A DNA stretch of 64,000 bases, taken from NCBI RefSeq assembly GCF_025548555.1, contig NZ_JAJLPA010000020.1:1-64000 (forward strand), in the 5' to 3' direction. This stretch comes from Sphingomonas sp. A2-49. GTDB lineage: Bacteria > Pseudomonadota > Alphaproteobacteria > Sphingomonadales > Sphingomonadaceae. The notes under the pieces are model-generated. The model was not told the origin of the DNA. It searched no databases and saw nothing but the letters and a program-made list of their open reading frames with translations. The position numbers and the translations under genes are program-made. This document shows, one piece after another, positions 1 to 7,085 of this stretch (positions are counted from its first letter, which is position 1; each line of letters opens with the position of its first letter).

Positions 1-110
1 AGTAACCTGCTGAACACAGGCGCATGCGCCTTTACCGTTGCCGGCTGGACATGCGCGCATGCCACCCGGCCTCAGCGAAGCTGTGACCGAGCATGTTCAG
101 AGAGGTTACT
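1..110. repeat. Imperfect inverted repeat beside the recombinase gene
   Basis: Bases 1-16 (AGTAACCTGCTGAACA) pair with bases 94-110, whose reverse complement is AGTAACCTCTCTGAACA. Two short perfect palindromes lie between the arms (GGCGCATGCGCC at 19-30 and CATGCGCGCATG at 50-61). It sits about 170 bp downstream of the serine recombinase gene. It could be a recombination site, a terminator or another element's end; the window starts at base 1, so a left extension cannot be seen. Confidence 0.5.
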
Positions 111-280
111 AAGCCCCACCCCCCGGCTTTCACGAGGGGCAGCGACGTGATTGCTCTGCTCGGCGCGGCAGGCAAGTGGAATGTGCGAGGGCGCGCCGGG
201 AAAGCCGTGAAATTGTCGGCCGCCCTGCCGGTGCGCGGACGACATCGCGGATAGGGCGAAGACGCCCCGCCCGCGCAGCA

Positions 281-1948
281 TCAGCGGCGGGTCTGAACCG
301 GCAGCAGCAGTGCCTTTTGCGCCTGCCAGTCGGCAGGAATGGCATCGCCGAGGGTCAGGCTGGCGGCGGTGACGCCGACGCGCTGCCGCCCGGCGAGGAT
401 CGCCTCGGTGACCGCGGGGGCGAGAAAGGCAAGCCGCACGACGCGAGTGAGATAGGAGGGCGTCACGCCTTCCCGGCGTGCCAGCTCAGTGGTGTTGATG
501 GTGCCGGTGCGGAGCACCGCCCACCAGCCCCGCGCCTGGACGAGGAGGCGCAGCAGCGCGCGATCCGGCGTGTCGGCAGCGCTCGCGCCATTGTCCTGCA
601 CCAGCCGCAGCGCGGTCCCGGAGCGGGTCAATCGGGCGGGGCAGTGCAGCGTCAGCGTGTCCGCGGCCTCGGGCAGTCGCTGGGTTTGCAGCAATCTCGC
701 GAGCGCCATGGCATCGACGACGACGGTGACGTCGGCGGGGCTCACCTGCACCTGCGCGACAAGTTGCGGCACGAGAGGCAAACGGCGTTCACCGAGCGAT
801 GCGGTCGCTGCTGTGCAGGCGCGGTGAAGCGGCGCGATGTCGTCGGCGATCAGCGCCATCATCGCGCGGGACGCCAGCGCCAGCGGATCAGCGAACAGCT
901 GGGCGAGCTGTTCGGTCACCAGCGTTTCGATCTCGCGGGCAGGAAGACGCAGGCCGGTGTCGACGCGGCCATGGTGCAAGCCGTGCGACACGTAATAGCG
1001 ATGGCGGACCTTACCCTTGTTGGCGTGGGTGGCGATCAACGGATCTCCGGCGGCATCGACGATCCTGCCTGCAAGCGGGCTGGGGCTCGCTGCGCGGGCG
1101 CGCGTGCGATGACCCTGCACATTGCCGGCAAGCTGCGCCTGTACCGCGTCGAAGGTCGCCGGATCGATGATCGCGTCATGTTGCCCTGGGTGGATCACGC
1201 CCTTGTGCGAAATGCGCCCGGTGTAGATGACGTTCTTAAGCAGCAGATAGAGATGACCGCGCGCGAACGCGCCGCCGCCGAGCGGTTTGCCTGTGCTGGT
1301 GGCGCGGATGGGGATGGTGATACCATCGCGCTGCAGCTCGGCATCGAGCAGCGACACACTGCCATGTCGCAGATAACGCGCAAACAGGTCGCGGATGAGC
1401 GCGGCATGCTCCTCGACGATGACGAGGCTGCGCTCATTTGGGGCATAGCCCAGCGGCGGAATCCCGCCCATCCACATACCCCGCGCCTTGGAAGCGGCAA
1501 TCTTGTCGCGGATCCGCTCGGCCGTGACCTCGCGTTCGAACTGCGCAAAGGACAAAAGCATGTTGAGCGTCAGCCGCCCCATGCTCGTCGTCGTATTGAA
1601 CGACTGGGTGACGGAGACGAAGCTGGTCCCCGCCGCATCGAACGTCTCGACCAGTTTGGCAAAGTCGAAGAGCGAGCGGGTGAGGCGGTCGACCTTGTAG
1701 ACGACGATGATGTCGACCCGGCCAGCGGCCACCTCGGCGAGCAGCCGCTGAAGGGCAGGGCGCTCGAGCGTGCCCCCTGACAATCCGCCGTCGTCGTAGA
1801 TCTCGGGCAGCGCCGTCCACCCTTCCGATGCCTGGCTGAGGATATAGGCAGCGCACGCCTCGCGCTGCGCATCGAGGCTGTTGAAGCTTTGCTCCAGCCC
1901 CTCGTCCGACGATTTGCGGGTGTAGATCGCGCAGCGGATCGTCTTCAT
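281..1948 (-). CDS. Large serine recombinase (resolvase/invertase family)
   Basis: 555 residues from an ATG at 1948, chosen because the conserved N-terminus (MKTIRCAIYTRKSSDEGLEQ) starts there and the ATG overlaps the upstream stop codon by four bases. The N-terminal catalytic domain (about 1-150) has the YTRKS motif with the nucleophilic serine, DGGLSGG and the VYKVDRLTRS segment. A recombinase domain follows (about 160-260, GGIPPLGYA), then a long C-terminal DNA-binding part. Large serine recombinases carry out site-specific integration, excision or inversion. It is the last gene of a tightly overlapping three-gene cassette often seen in alphaproteobacteria. No integrated element is evident at its side, so its substrate is unknown. 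Confidence 0.93.
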   Translation of the reverse strand: MKTIRCAIYTRKSSDEGLEQSFNSLDAQREACAAYILSQASEGWTALPEIYDDGGLSGGTLERPALQRLLAEVAAGRVDIIVVYKVDRLTRSLFDFAKLVETFDAAGTSFVSVTQSFNTTTSMGRLTLNMLLSFAQFEREVTAERIRDKIAASKARGMWMGGIPPLGYAPNERSLVIVEEHAALIRDLFARYLRHGSVSLLDAELQRDGITIPIRATSTGKPLGGGAFARGHLYLLLKNVIYTGRISHKGVIHPGQHDAIIDPATFDAVQAQLAGNVQGHRTRARAASPSPLAGRIVDAAGDPLIATHANKGKVRHRYYVSHGLHHGRVDTGLRLPAREIETLVTEQLAQLFADPLALASRAMMALIADDIAPLHRACTAATASLGERRLPLVPQLVAQVQVSPADVTVVVDAMALARLLQTQRLPEAADTLTLHCPARLTRSGTALRLVQDNGASAADTPDRALLRLLVQARGWWAVLRTGTINTTELARREGVTPSYLTRVVRLAFLAPAVTEAILAGRQRVGVTAASLTLGDAIPADWQAQKALLLPVQTRR

Positions 1949-2355
1949 GCTGCCGCGGCCTTCTTGAGGCCGAAGAAGGCAGGCCCCGACCAGCGGGTGC
2001 CGGTGATGGCGCGCGCGACCTCGCTCAGCGAGCGCCAGTCGCGCCCGTCCCAGCGGATGACCGCGTCCTCGCCGACCTCGACGACATGCACCGCGCCCTG
2101 CCACTCGCGCACCAGCCGCATACCGGCCCGCGCCGTATCGGTACGGGTGCGGCCGCGGGCGAGCTGATCGAGCGCTTGGGTCGTCGAGCGCGCCAGCCCG
2201 CCGTTGACGCGCGCCTGGATTTCCCAAGCGAGCGCGAGGCGGAGGACGTTGGTGCCGACCTTGGGGGCAGGGGCGCCGATCAGCCGCCGCCAGCGCGCGC
2301 GCAGATCGGCGATCGGGAGCGTGTCGAGTTGGGCAATGTCGTCAGCGAGCGCCAT
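1945..2355 (-). CDS. DUF2924 family protein
   Basis: 136 residues from the ATG at 2355, which overlaps the stop of the upstream gene as TGATG; its own stop overlaps the recombinase start as ATGA. Features are a helical N-terminus with a WRRLIGAPAP segment, LRLALAWEIQ in the middle, and a C-terminal half with VIRWDGRDWRSLSEVARAITGTRWSGPAFFG, a RAMA-like, probably nucleic-acid-binding module. DUF2924 proteins are commonly encoded directly before a serine recombinase. The overlaps on both sides imply translational coupling and a job tied to the recombinase, perhaps as a DNA-binding accessory factor; this role is inference. Confidence 0.85.
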   Translation of the reverse strand: MALADDIAQLDTLPIADLRARWRRLIGAPAPKVGTNVLRLALAWEIQARVNGGLARSTTQALDQLARGRTRTDTARAGMRLVREWQGAVHVVEVGEDAVIRWDGRDWRSLSEVARAITGTRWSGPAFFGLKKAAAA

Positions 2356-2894
2356 CACGCGGCCTCGACAATGCAATAGCAGGTCGCGCCATCGCGCTTG
2401 CCGCGGGTGATGGCGTAGCCTTTCTTGCGCAGCCCGGTGAGTGCCGCGCGCGTCGTGTGCGGCAGCCAGCTGGTCGCTGTGATAAGCTCGGGCAGTGTAG
2501 CGCCCTCGGTACGGCTAAGCAGGGCGATGACTGCGGCCGACTTGCTCGCCGCGCGCGGGCCAACGGGCGTCGGCGTTGCCGCAGGCGCTGCGGCGACTGC
2601 TACGCTCAGCCCCGATGCGTCCCCATTGCCATCCTCGGCCAGGTCGATGCCGATCGCGGCACCGCCGGCAAGTGTGATGAAGACACCATAGTCGATGTTG
2701 CCCTCGCTGCGCCGTACCGCTGCCGGGTCGCTCGTTACACGCTCCTCGGCAAGACCGTTCCGGATGAGCGCAGCGGTGGCCTTGGCGGTGCCGCCGCCGG
2801 GCTTCAACGTGTCGGCAAGTGGTAGCAGACTGCCATCTCCACGCTGCGTGGCGTTGGATAGCAGGATGCGCTGCGTGTCGCTGAGGTTGATCAT
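2355..2894 (-). CDS. DUF3489 family protein
   Basis: 179 residues from an ATG at 2894. The N-terminus (SDTQRILLSNATQRGDGSL) and an alanine/proline-rich linker (about 100-118) precede a C-terminal winged-helix-like region (about 120-179) with ALLSRTEGATLPEL, TSWLPHTTRAALTGLRKKGY and ITRGKRDGATCY. This layout is typical of DUF3489 proteins, which open the DUF3489-DUF2924-recombinase cassette. A DNA-binding or regulatory role is likely from the fold of the C-terminus but has not been shown. It is the first gene of the operon; its promoter must lie in the following 370-bp gap. Confidence 0.85.
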   Translation of the reverse strand: MINLSDTQRILLSNATQRGDGSLLPLADTLKPGGGTAKATAALIRNGLAEERVTSDPAAVRRSEGNIDYGVFITLAGGAAIGIDLAEDGNGDASGLSVAVAAAPAATPTPVGPRAASKSAAVIALLSRTEGATLPELITATSWLPHTTRAALTGLRKKGYAITRGKRDGATCYCIVEAA

Positions 2895-3264
2895 GATGCA
2901 AAGTCCCTGGCGGGAGGGCCTTATGCCGCTCCCACCAGCTCCAGCCCCGGTGAGGGGCTCATCCGGGGCAGGTGCGATTCACCTTGTGTCGCTGACCACG
3001 CCGTAGGTGTCGCTCGTATCGGGATTGAAGTCGAATGGTTTATGCAGCAGTCACGACTGCAAAAGGCAGGTCGTGCAGCACTTTAGCTCCATTAGGCCAA
3101 AGACCATGACGGTGCCGTAACGCAAATCTTGCTTTTGCAGCATACACAGCTATTAGCCGGCTCGCGACAGCTGCGCTGTTTGCCGGTGCCCCGATCGCTT
3201 CTTTGACCAACGATCGGGGCGCTGCTCGCGTGAGAACAAACGCGGCGCCAGCGATTTCGGGGCC
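2895..3264. other. Gap between BLUF operon and recombinase cassette
   Basis: No convincing coding region. It should hold the cassette promoter (reading leftwards) near 2900-3000 and the terminator of the BLUF operon; a strong hairpin is seen at 3188-3220. Confidence 0.5.
3188..3220 (-). terminator. Hairpin after the BLUF operon
   Basis: Perfect 10-bp arms GCCCCGATCG (3188-3197) and CGATCGGGGC (3211-3220) around a 13-base loop, about 45 bp past the stop of the small gene at 3265. No T-run follows on the minus strand, so it could be a non-canonical terminator or an mRNA-stabilising stem. Confidence 0.45.
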
Positions 3265-3447
3265 TCAGCGCCGATGACGATCCGGCACGGGCTGACCTGG
3301 TGTTGCGCTTACCAACTCGAGTTTTGCCAGCAGATCGTCGAATGAGGTGTCGTCTGTCACCGGAAAGAGCCGCGTGAATCCCTGGCCGAGCAGCGCGACG
3401 TCGCGTTGCGTTAGAAATCCTACAGCGACGATCTTGTCCGACGGCAC
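3265..3447 (-). CDS. Small protein encoded after the BLUF sensor
   Basis: 60 residues from a GTG at 3447 with a GGGAG ribosome site upstream. The body reads KIVAVGFLTQRDVALLGQGF followed by RLFPVTDDTSFDDLLAKLE, a compact alpha/beta pattern with no signal peptide or membrane segment. I do not recognise a named family. It follows the BLUF gene on the same strand after a 60-bp gap, so the two are probably co-transcribed, and it may be an output partner of the photosensor. The coding evidence is sequence texture plus position. Confidence 0.55.
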   Translation of the reverse strand: MPSDKIVAVGFLTQRDVALLGQGFTRLFPVTDDTSFDDLLAKLELVSATPGQPVPDRHRR

Positions 3448-3507
3448 GTTTACACTCCCGAGCAGGCTTCAACCAACAACAGGCCTGTCGGTGCCGCTGG
3501 AAAGCCG

Positions 3508-3900
3508 TCAGTCAGAAGGCGCGTCAAAGAAATAATGCTGCAGGTCACGGTCGAAATGCTCGAGCCGCCGGCGCAGGCGCCACAATGCGTCGTCCGACGG
3601 TTGGCCTGGGTCGAGCAGCTCCATGCTCCAATAGGCAAAGTCGCGTTCCGTAATCGTGTGATCGCTGATGACGGTGACATCGGTATGCCGCGGGTCGGAC
3701 TGGATGCGGGCGAACGTCGTAGCGACGCTATCGTCCGGTCCTTCGAGTACCTGCATGAACGTGCGGCCATCGAACACCAGCATGCCGGTGATCCCGTCCA
3801 TTCCGTTGTTCCGCTTCGACGATGCCATGATCGCGCTGACGTCGGCACGCCCCACCGCCCGGCTGTGATAGAAGATCTGGCGCAACGGAATGCTCTGCAC
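3508..3900 (-). CDS. BLUF-domain blue-light sensor (FAD-binding)
   Basis: 130 residues from a GTG at 3900. The BLUF domain fills residues 5-97: the flavin-coupled tyrosine Y11 in QIFYHSRA, asparagine N31/N32 before GMDGITGML, the switching glutamine Q50 in FMQVLEG, and W91 with M93 in YWSMEL, matching the Tyr-Asn-Gln-Trp-Met set of AppA and PixD. BLUF proteins bind FAD and signal blue light through a hydrogen-bond switch. The short C-terminal tail (98-130) is charged and holds no enzyme domain, so this is a stand-alone BLUF that must act through another protein. A small gene follows at 3265. Confidence 0.93.
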   Translation of the reverse strand: MQSIPLRQIFYHSRAVGRADVSAIMASSKRNNGMDGITGMLVFDGRTFMQVLEGPDDSVATTFARIQSDPRHTDVTVISDHTITERDFAYWSMELLDPGQPSDDALWRLRRRLEHFDRDLQHYFFDAPSD

Positions 3901-4387
3901 ACCGATCCAATATGCCTCGCCCGTCGGGTACGCAAGATTGACCTTTCTGCCCCGTCAATGGTGAGCCGGCGGACGTCGAAAACAGGTCTCGCATGTCTCG
4001 AATTGGTGGAAACCGGAATGGCTGCTTTCGGCCATGACGAAGCGTAATCGGACGTTCGTCCATCTAGCTCCAGACGGTAGCTGAGCGCTCCAGTTCTGGT
4101 CGTTCACCCGCGAATAGGGGCTGAGCGCAGCGACGAAAGCTCTTGCGTCTGTGGTGGCGCCGCGCAGGCCATCAGCGCCTTGGCGATGTCGTGCCTGACT
4201 TCCGCGACACACCGCTGTTCGTTCCAACCGCGGCTATGAAAATGCGCTTTCAAAACCAGTTCAAGGCGCAGTGAAGATCCTGAAAGACATTCTTCTCTTG
4301 GGCCCCTGTTTCGGGCTGCGCCAGCCGTTCCGCCGTTTCGCAGAAGCGCCCGCTCATTTCGATTAGGTGCGGCATTATGCGCGTAAT
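3901..4387. other. Gap with degraded sequence
   Basis: No gene is supported. The minus strand at about 4030-4116 weakly resembles the bipartite intergenic repeat found after 25.5 kb, but in the opposite direction. A short minus-strand frame starting inside the 189-bp element and ending at 4250 (peptide core MPHLIEMSGRFCETAERLAQ) may be the fused tail of an old gene. Confidence 0.3.
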
Positions 4388-4576
4388 GTGTAGATAGGCG
4401 TCGAAACGGGACCCCACCCTATGTCTTTTCAACTCCTTCATTTTGCGAGAGAAATTTCCTTTAGAGGGGATCCCGATCGGCGCCGATCAGGACCCCCTTC
4501 GAGGCTAGGGTTTCTTCCCCAAAACAATCACTTGCGTTGTCGACAGGCGGGGTCCCGTTTCGACGCCTATCCACAC
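4388..4576. mobile_element. 189-bp terminal-inverted-repeat element, copy 1
   Basis: The ends are about 28-bp inverted repeats: left GTGTAGATAGGCGTCGAAAC, right reading inwards GTGTGGATAGGCGTCGAAAC, both running on to GGGACCCC. The interior is non-coding apart from a short frame (MKELKRHRVGSRFDAYL) that spans one end. Copy 2 at 9955-10143 has the same length and orientation and differs only at two adjacent bases. It looks like a non-autonomous miniature insertion sequence (MITE); the ends recall IS21-like elements from memory, which is uncertain. I see no clear target duplication. Confidence 0.8.
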
Positions 4577-4605
4577 ACAATCGCCGTTTCGGACTAATGG
4601 CATCC

Positions 4606-4624
4606 TATGTCGTAATGCGATATA
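4606..4624. promoter_or_regulatory. MarR-type operator, copy 1
   Basis: TATGTCG-TAATG-CGATATA. The arms match the perfect operator at 8869-8887 with one mismatch and the same 5-base spacer. It is followed by GTTCAACGG as at the marR promoter, so it is the duplicated control region of the marR remnant at 4649. Confidence 0.65.
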
Positions 4625-4648
4625 GTTCAACGGCTAGCGCGTAAAATG

Positions 4649-4759
4649 ATGATCGATTGGCATCATTTGACAGCGGATTATGCTGTCGTCCCTGGCTCGA
4701 TTACCTTCAAAATCACAGGATTTTCCGATAGGAAGCCGTGCTCGAATGGATCGCTCTAA
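4649..4759 (+). pseudogene. Remnant of a second marR gene start
   Basis: A 36-codon frame beginning MIDWHHLTADYA, which parallels MIDGDELIDADYA at the start of the MarR regulator at 8911. The upstream sequence (operator, GTTCAACGG, then a short leader to the ATG) is also shared. After about codon 12 the similarity ends and a stop comes at 4757-4759, overlapping the 3' end of the MFS gene. I read it as the stub of a duplicated, truncated marR gene; a coincidence is unlikely because promoter and start codon match together. Confidence 0.6.
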
Positions 4760-6300
4760 GCGTCTAGGTCGCGCAGGTCGGTGCCCCGGGTTTCACGCCC
4801 AAACCGAGCGATCAGTGCCAACGCAAGAGCGGTAGGCAGCATGATCGCAATAGCTGCCGAACCCATGCTCGGCACAAGCGCAGTGATAGCGAGCCCTTGG
4901 GCACCGACTCCTCCTGCCTTGGTGCAGGCGGCCACCCATCCCGTTGCTCTGCCCCGCACGTTTAGCGGGAAGCTTTCCGCCGCATAAGGCAGCAGGATGG
5001 CGAGAATGCCGTTCGATCCTACAATGAGCAAGGAGACCGGCAGGACCGGGCTGCCATGTCCCGCAAGTTCCAGATGAAGCACCAACCCCAACCCTACTAT
5101 GGTGACCGCGATCATTGTTACGAGCGACCATTTCGTGCTCCATCGACTATAGAGGAACGCGCAGAGGAAGGCCGTCGGGAACGAAATGAGTGCCGACTTT
5201 GCCAGCAGCGTGCTGGCGACGGTAACCGAATAGCCCTTTTCCTGGAGGTCGCCCGGCAACCAAAGAAGCAGCCCGAAATTGATCAATCCCCAACACAACG
5301 CTGCCAGGCTCAGCGCCACTAGCTTGCTCCAGAGGTAGAAACCAGTGAGCGGCCGGTGACTGGGGCGCGGGGACTGCGACGATGTGGTCACCTTCCGCGC
5401 AGTCGCTCCGAACCGTCGCATGACGGTCTCGGCTTCCACTATTCGCCCGCGTGCGATCAAGAACTTGGCCGATTCAGGAATGAAGTTGCCGAGCACAACC
5501 AACAGCAGGCCGGTCGGCAGGTTGAGGAGAAACAGGATGCGCCAACTGAAGGTGCCCTGCCAAAGGGCTGATGCCCCACTTGCGGCGAAATAGCCGCCGA
5601 CTGCGCCCAGACCGCCAACCAGCACCAATGCCCAGCCCCGATGGCGGGTCGGCATCATCTCGGCGAGCAGGGCATAGGTCACCGGCAGCATGCCTCCGGC
5701 CGCGGCCCCCATCATGAAGCACATGCCAATATTCCAGGCGAGGCTAGGCATGGCCCCGCAAATCGCGGTACCGACGAAGAACACAGCGGAAAGCAGGATG
5801 GTCGCCTTCCGTCCATAGATGTCGGCGAGGAATCCCCAAACCACCGAGCCGACCACAGTTCCGACGAGCGCAAAGAATGCGACGAGCGACGCCGTCGCTT
5901 TCGAGACGCCGTACTCGCTCGTCATGCCGGGGATCGCGAACCCGAGTGCAGCGGGCTTCATCACGTCCACCACGAGCGCGATCACGAGGATGGCCATAAG
6001 GCCGAAATGGGCTGCGCCGAGCTGCGCATCTTCGGGCGCTGCGACGACGATGTCGGCGGTGGACGTGCGATGCGCGCTCAGGTTGCGAGGCAAAAGACCA
6101 TAGGCGGCAACGAAAAGCCCCCCGACGATGAGAACCATGCCCATGACCATCGAGCTGGTCATCGGCATGCCGGCCAAACGATAGTGCATCTGTTGCCCCA
6201 TCGCGAACATCGGTAGGTGCGTGGCTACGCCCGCCGTGACTGCCAGACATCCCAGCACAAAAGCCCAGATCGCCTGTCGGTCCGAGAGCGTGCTCCCCAT
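4756..6300 (-). CDS. MFS transporter
   Basis: 514 residues from an ATG at 6300 with about 12-14 predicted membrane segments. The loop 2-3 signature of the major facilitator superfamily is present (GFLADIYGRKATIL). The N-terminus carries two additional hydrophobic segments (about 8-30 and 47-68), so this is longer than a minimal 12-helix carrier. A conserved FIPESAKFLIARGR segment resembles sugar/organic-acid-type carriers (the PESPRWL position). It lies 5 bp after the HPP gene on the same strand and probably ends the clc-hpp-mfs operon. The substrate cannot be told from the sequence. Confidence 0.88.
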   Translation of the reverse strand: MGSTLSDRQAIWAFVLGCLAVTAGVATHLPMFAMGQQMHYRLAGMPMTSSMVMGMVLIVGGLFVAAYGLLPRNLSAHRTSTADIVVAAPEDAQLGAAHFGLMAILVIALVVDVMKPAALGFAIPGMTSEYGVSKATASLVAFFALVGTVVGSVVWGFLADIYGRKATILLSAVFFVGTAICGAMPSLAWNIGMCFMMGAAAGGMLPVTYALLAEMMPTRHRGWALVLVGGLGAVGGYFAASGASALWQGTFSWRILFLLNLPTGLLLVVLGNFIPESAKFLIARGRIVEAETVMRRFGATARKVTTSSQSPRPSHRPLTGFYLWSKLVALSLAALCWGLINFGLLLWLPGDLQEKGYSVTVASTLLAKSALISFPTAFLCAFLYSRWSTKWSLVTMIAVTIVGLGLVLHLELAGHGSPVLPVSLLIVGSNGILAILLPYAAESFPLNVRGRATGWVAACTKAGGVGAQGLAITALVPSMGSAAIAIMLPTALALALIARFGRETRGTDLRDLDA

Positions 6301-6305
6301 GGTAT

Positions 6306-7022
6306 TTATCTAATTTCGCCCTTTGTCTCGGTTGGCCTTGCCGCGCGCATGGATGCGTGGAACTCAACGCGTCGAAACAGCAGGTCAAGATCCTCCCGGG
6401 TCACATCGAACGTCTCGCCGAGGTCTGTGAGCGCAAGGTCGATGTCTTCGGGATGCGGCATGCCCAATCCGGACGCCGCAAGTTCGTGACCCACGCTCGG
6501 GATCGGGCGGTGCGGATAGGAATGGCCGGAGGCCCTGTGGAACGCGATGCCGGCCACGATAAGGATAAGCGAGTTGATCCCGACGGGCACGAACGGGAAA
6601 GCATAACCGGCGCCCAGCACCGCAGGGCCCCCGATCACGGCCGTCAGGGCGGCAGCCCCGCCTGGCGGATGCAGACAGCGGAGCAGCGACATGGCGAGGA
6701 TCGCTCCGCCCACGGCAACCCCGACCGCCAAATACGGTATAGGCACGAGGTAAGCCGCAGTCACGCCAACCAGTGCCGAGACGACGTTACCGCCCACGAC
6801 CGACCAGGGCTGTGCCAATGGGCTCGCCGGTACGGCGAAGACCAGCACCGCGGACGCGCCGACAGGCGCCACCAGCAACGGGAGCGGTGCCCATCCGTGC
6901 AGGGCCGCCGCGCTCACTAGGCTTGTCAGTGCAACGCCGATCAACGCGCCGATGCACGCGAGAAGCCGGTCGCGCAGGGTAGCACCGGCGAGGATAGGTA
7001 CAAATGGCAAAGACAGCTTCAT
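6306..7022 (-). CDS. HPP family integral membrane protein
   Basis: 238 residues with about five membrane helices and the family motif HPPGGA at residues 118-123. The HPP family includes a plant chloroplast/cyanobacterial nitrite transporter, so small-anion transport is possible, but bacterial members are mostly uncharacterised. Many relatives carry CBS domains after the membrane part; here only a short soluble tail follows (about 170-238). It sits between the ClC channel gene (63-bp gap) and the MFS gene (5-bp gap), and all three probably share the promoter upstream of the clc gene. Confidence 0.88.
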   Translation of the reverse strand: MKLSLPFVPILAGATLRDRLLACIGALIGVALTSLVSAAALHGWAPLPLLVAPVGASAVLVFAVPASPLAQPWSVVGGNVVSALVGVTAAYLVPIPYLAVGVAVGGAILAMSLLRCLHPPGGAAALTAVIGGPAVLGAGYAFPFVPVGINSLILIVAGIAFHRASGHSYPHRPIPSVGHELAASGLGMPHPEDIDLALTDLGETFDVTREDLDLLFRRVEFHASMRAARPTETKGEIR

Positions 7023-7085
7023 TTCTCAGATCATCCGCTCCGACCGATATGCCCTCTATCAGCAATACCCATCGCGATAGTCTTG

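Noticed and set aside
176..1780. Long open frame (534 codons) on the plus strand opposite the recombinase gene
   Set aside because: It mirrors the GC-rich recombinase frame, shows no motifs, and the minus strand has unmistakable resolvase motifs.
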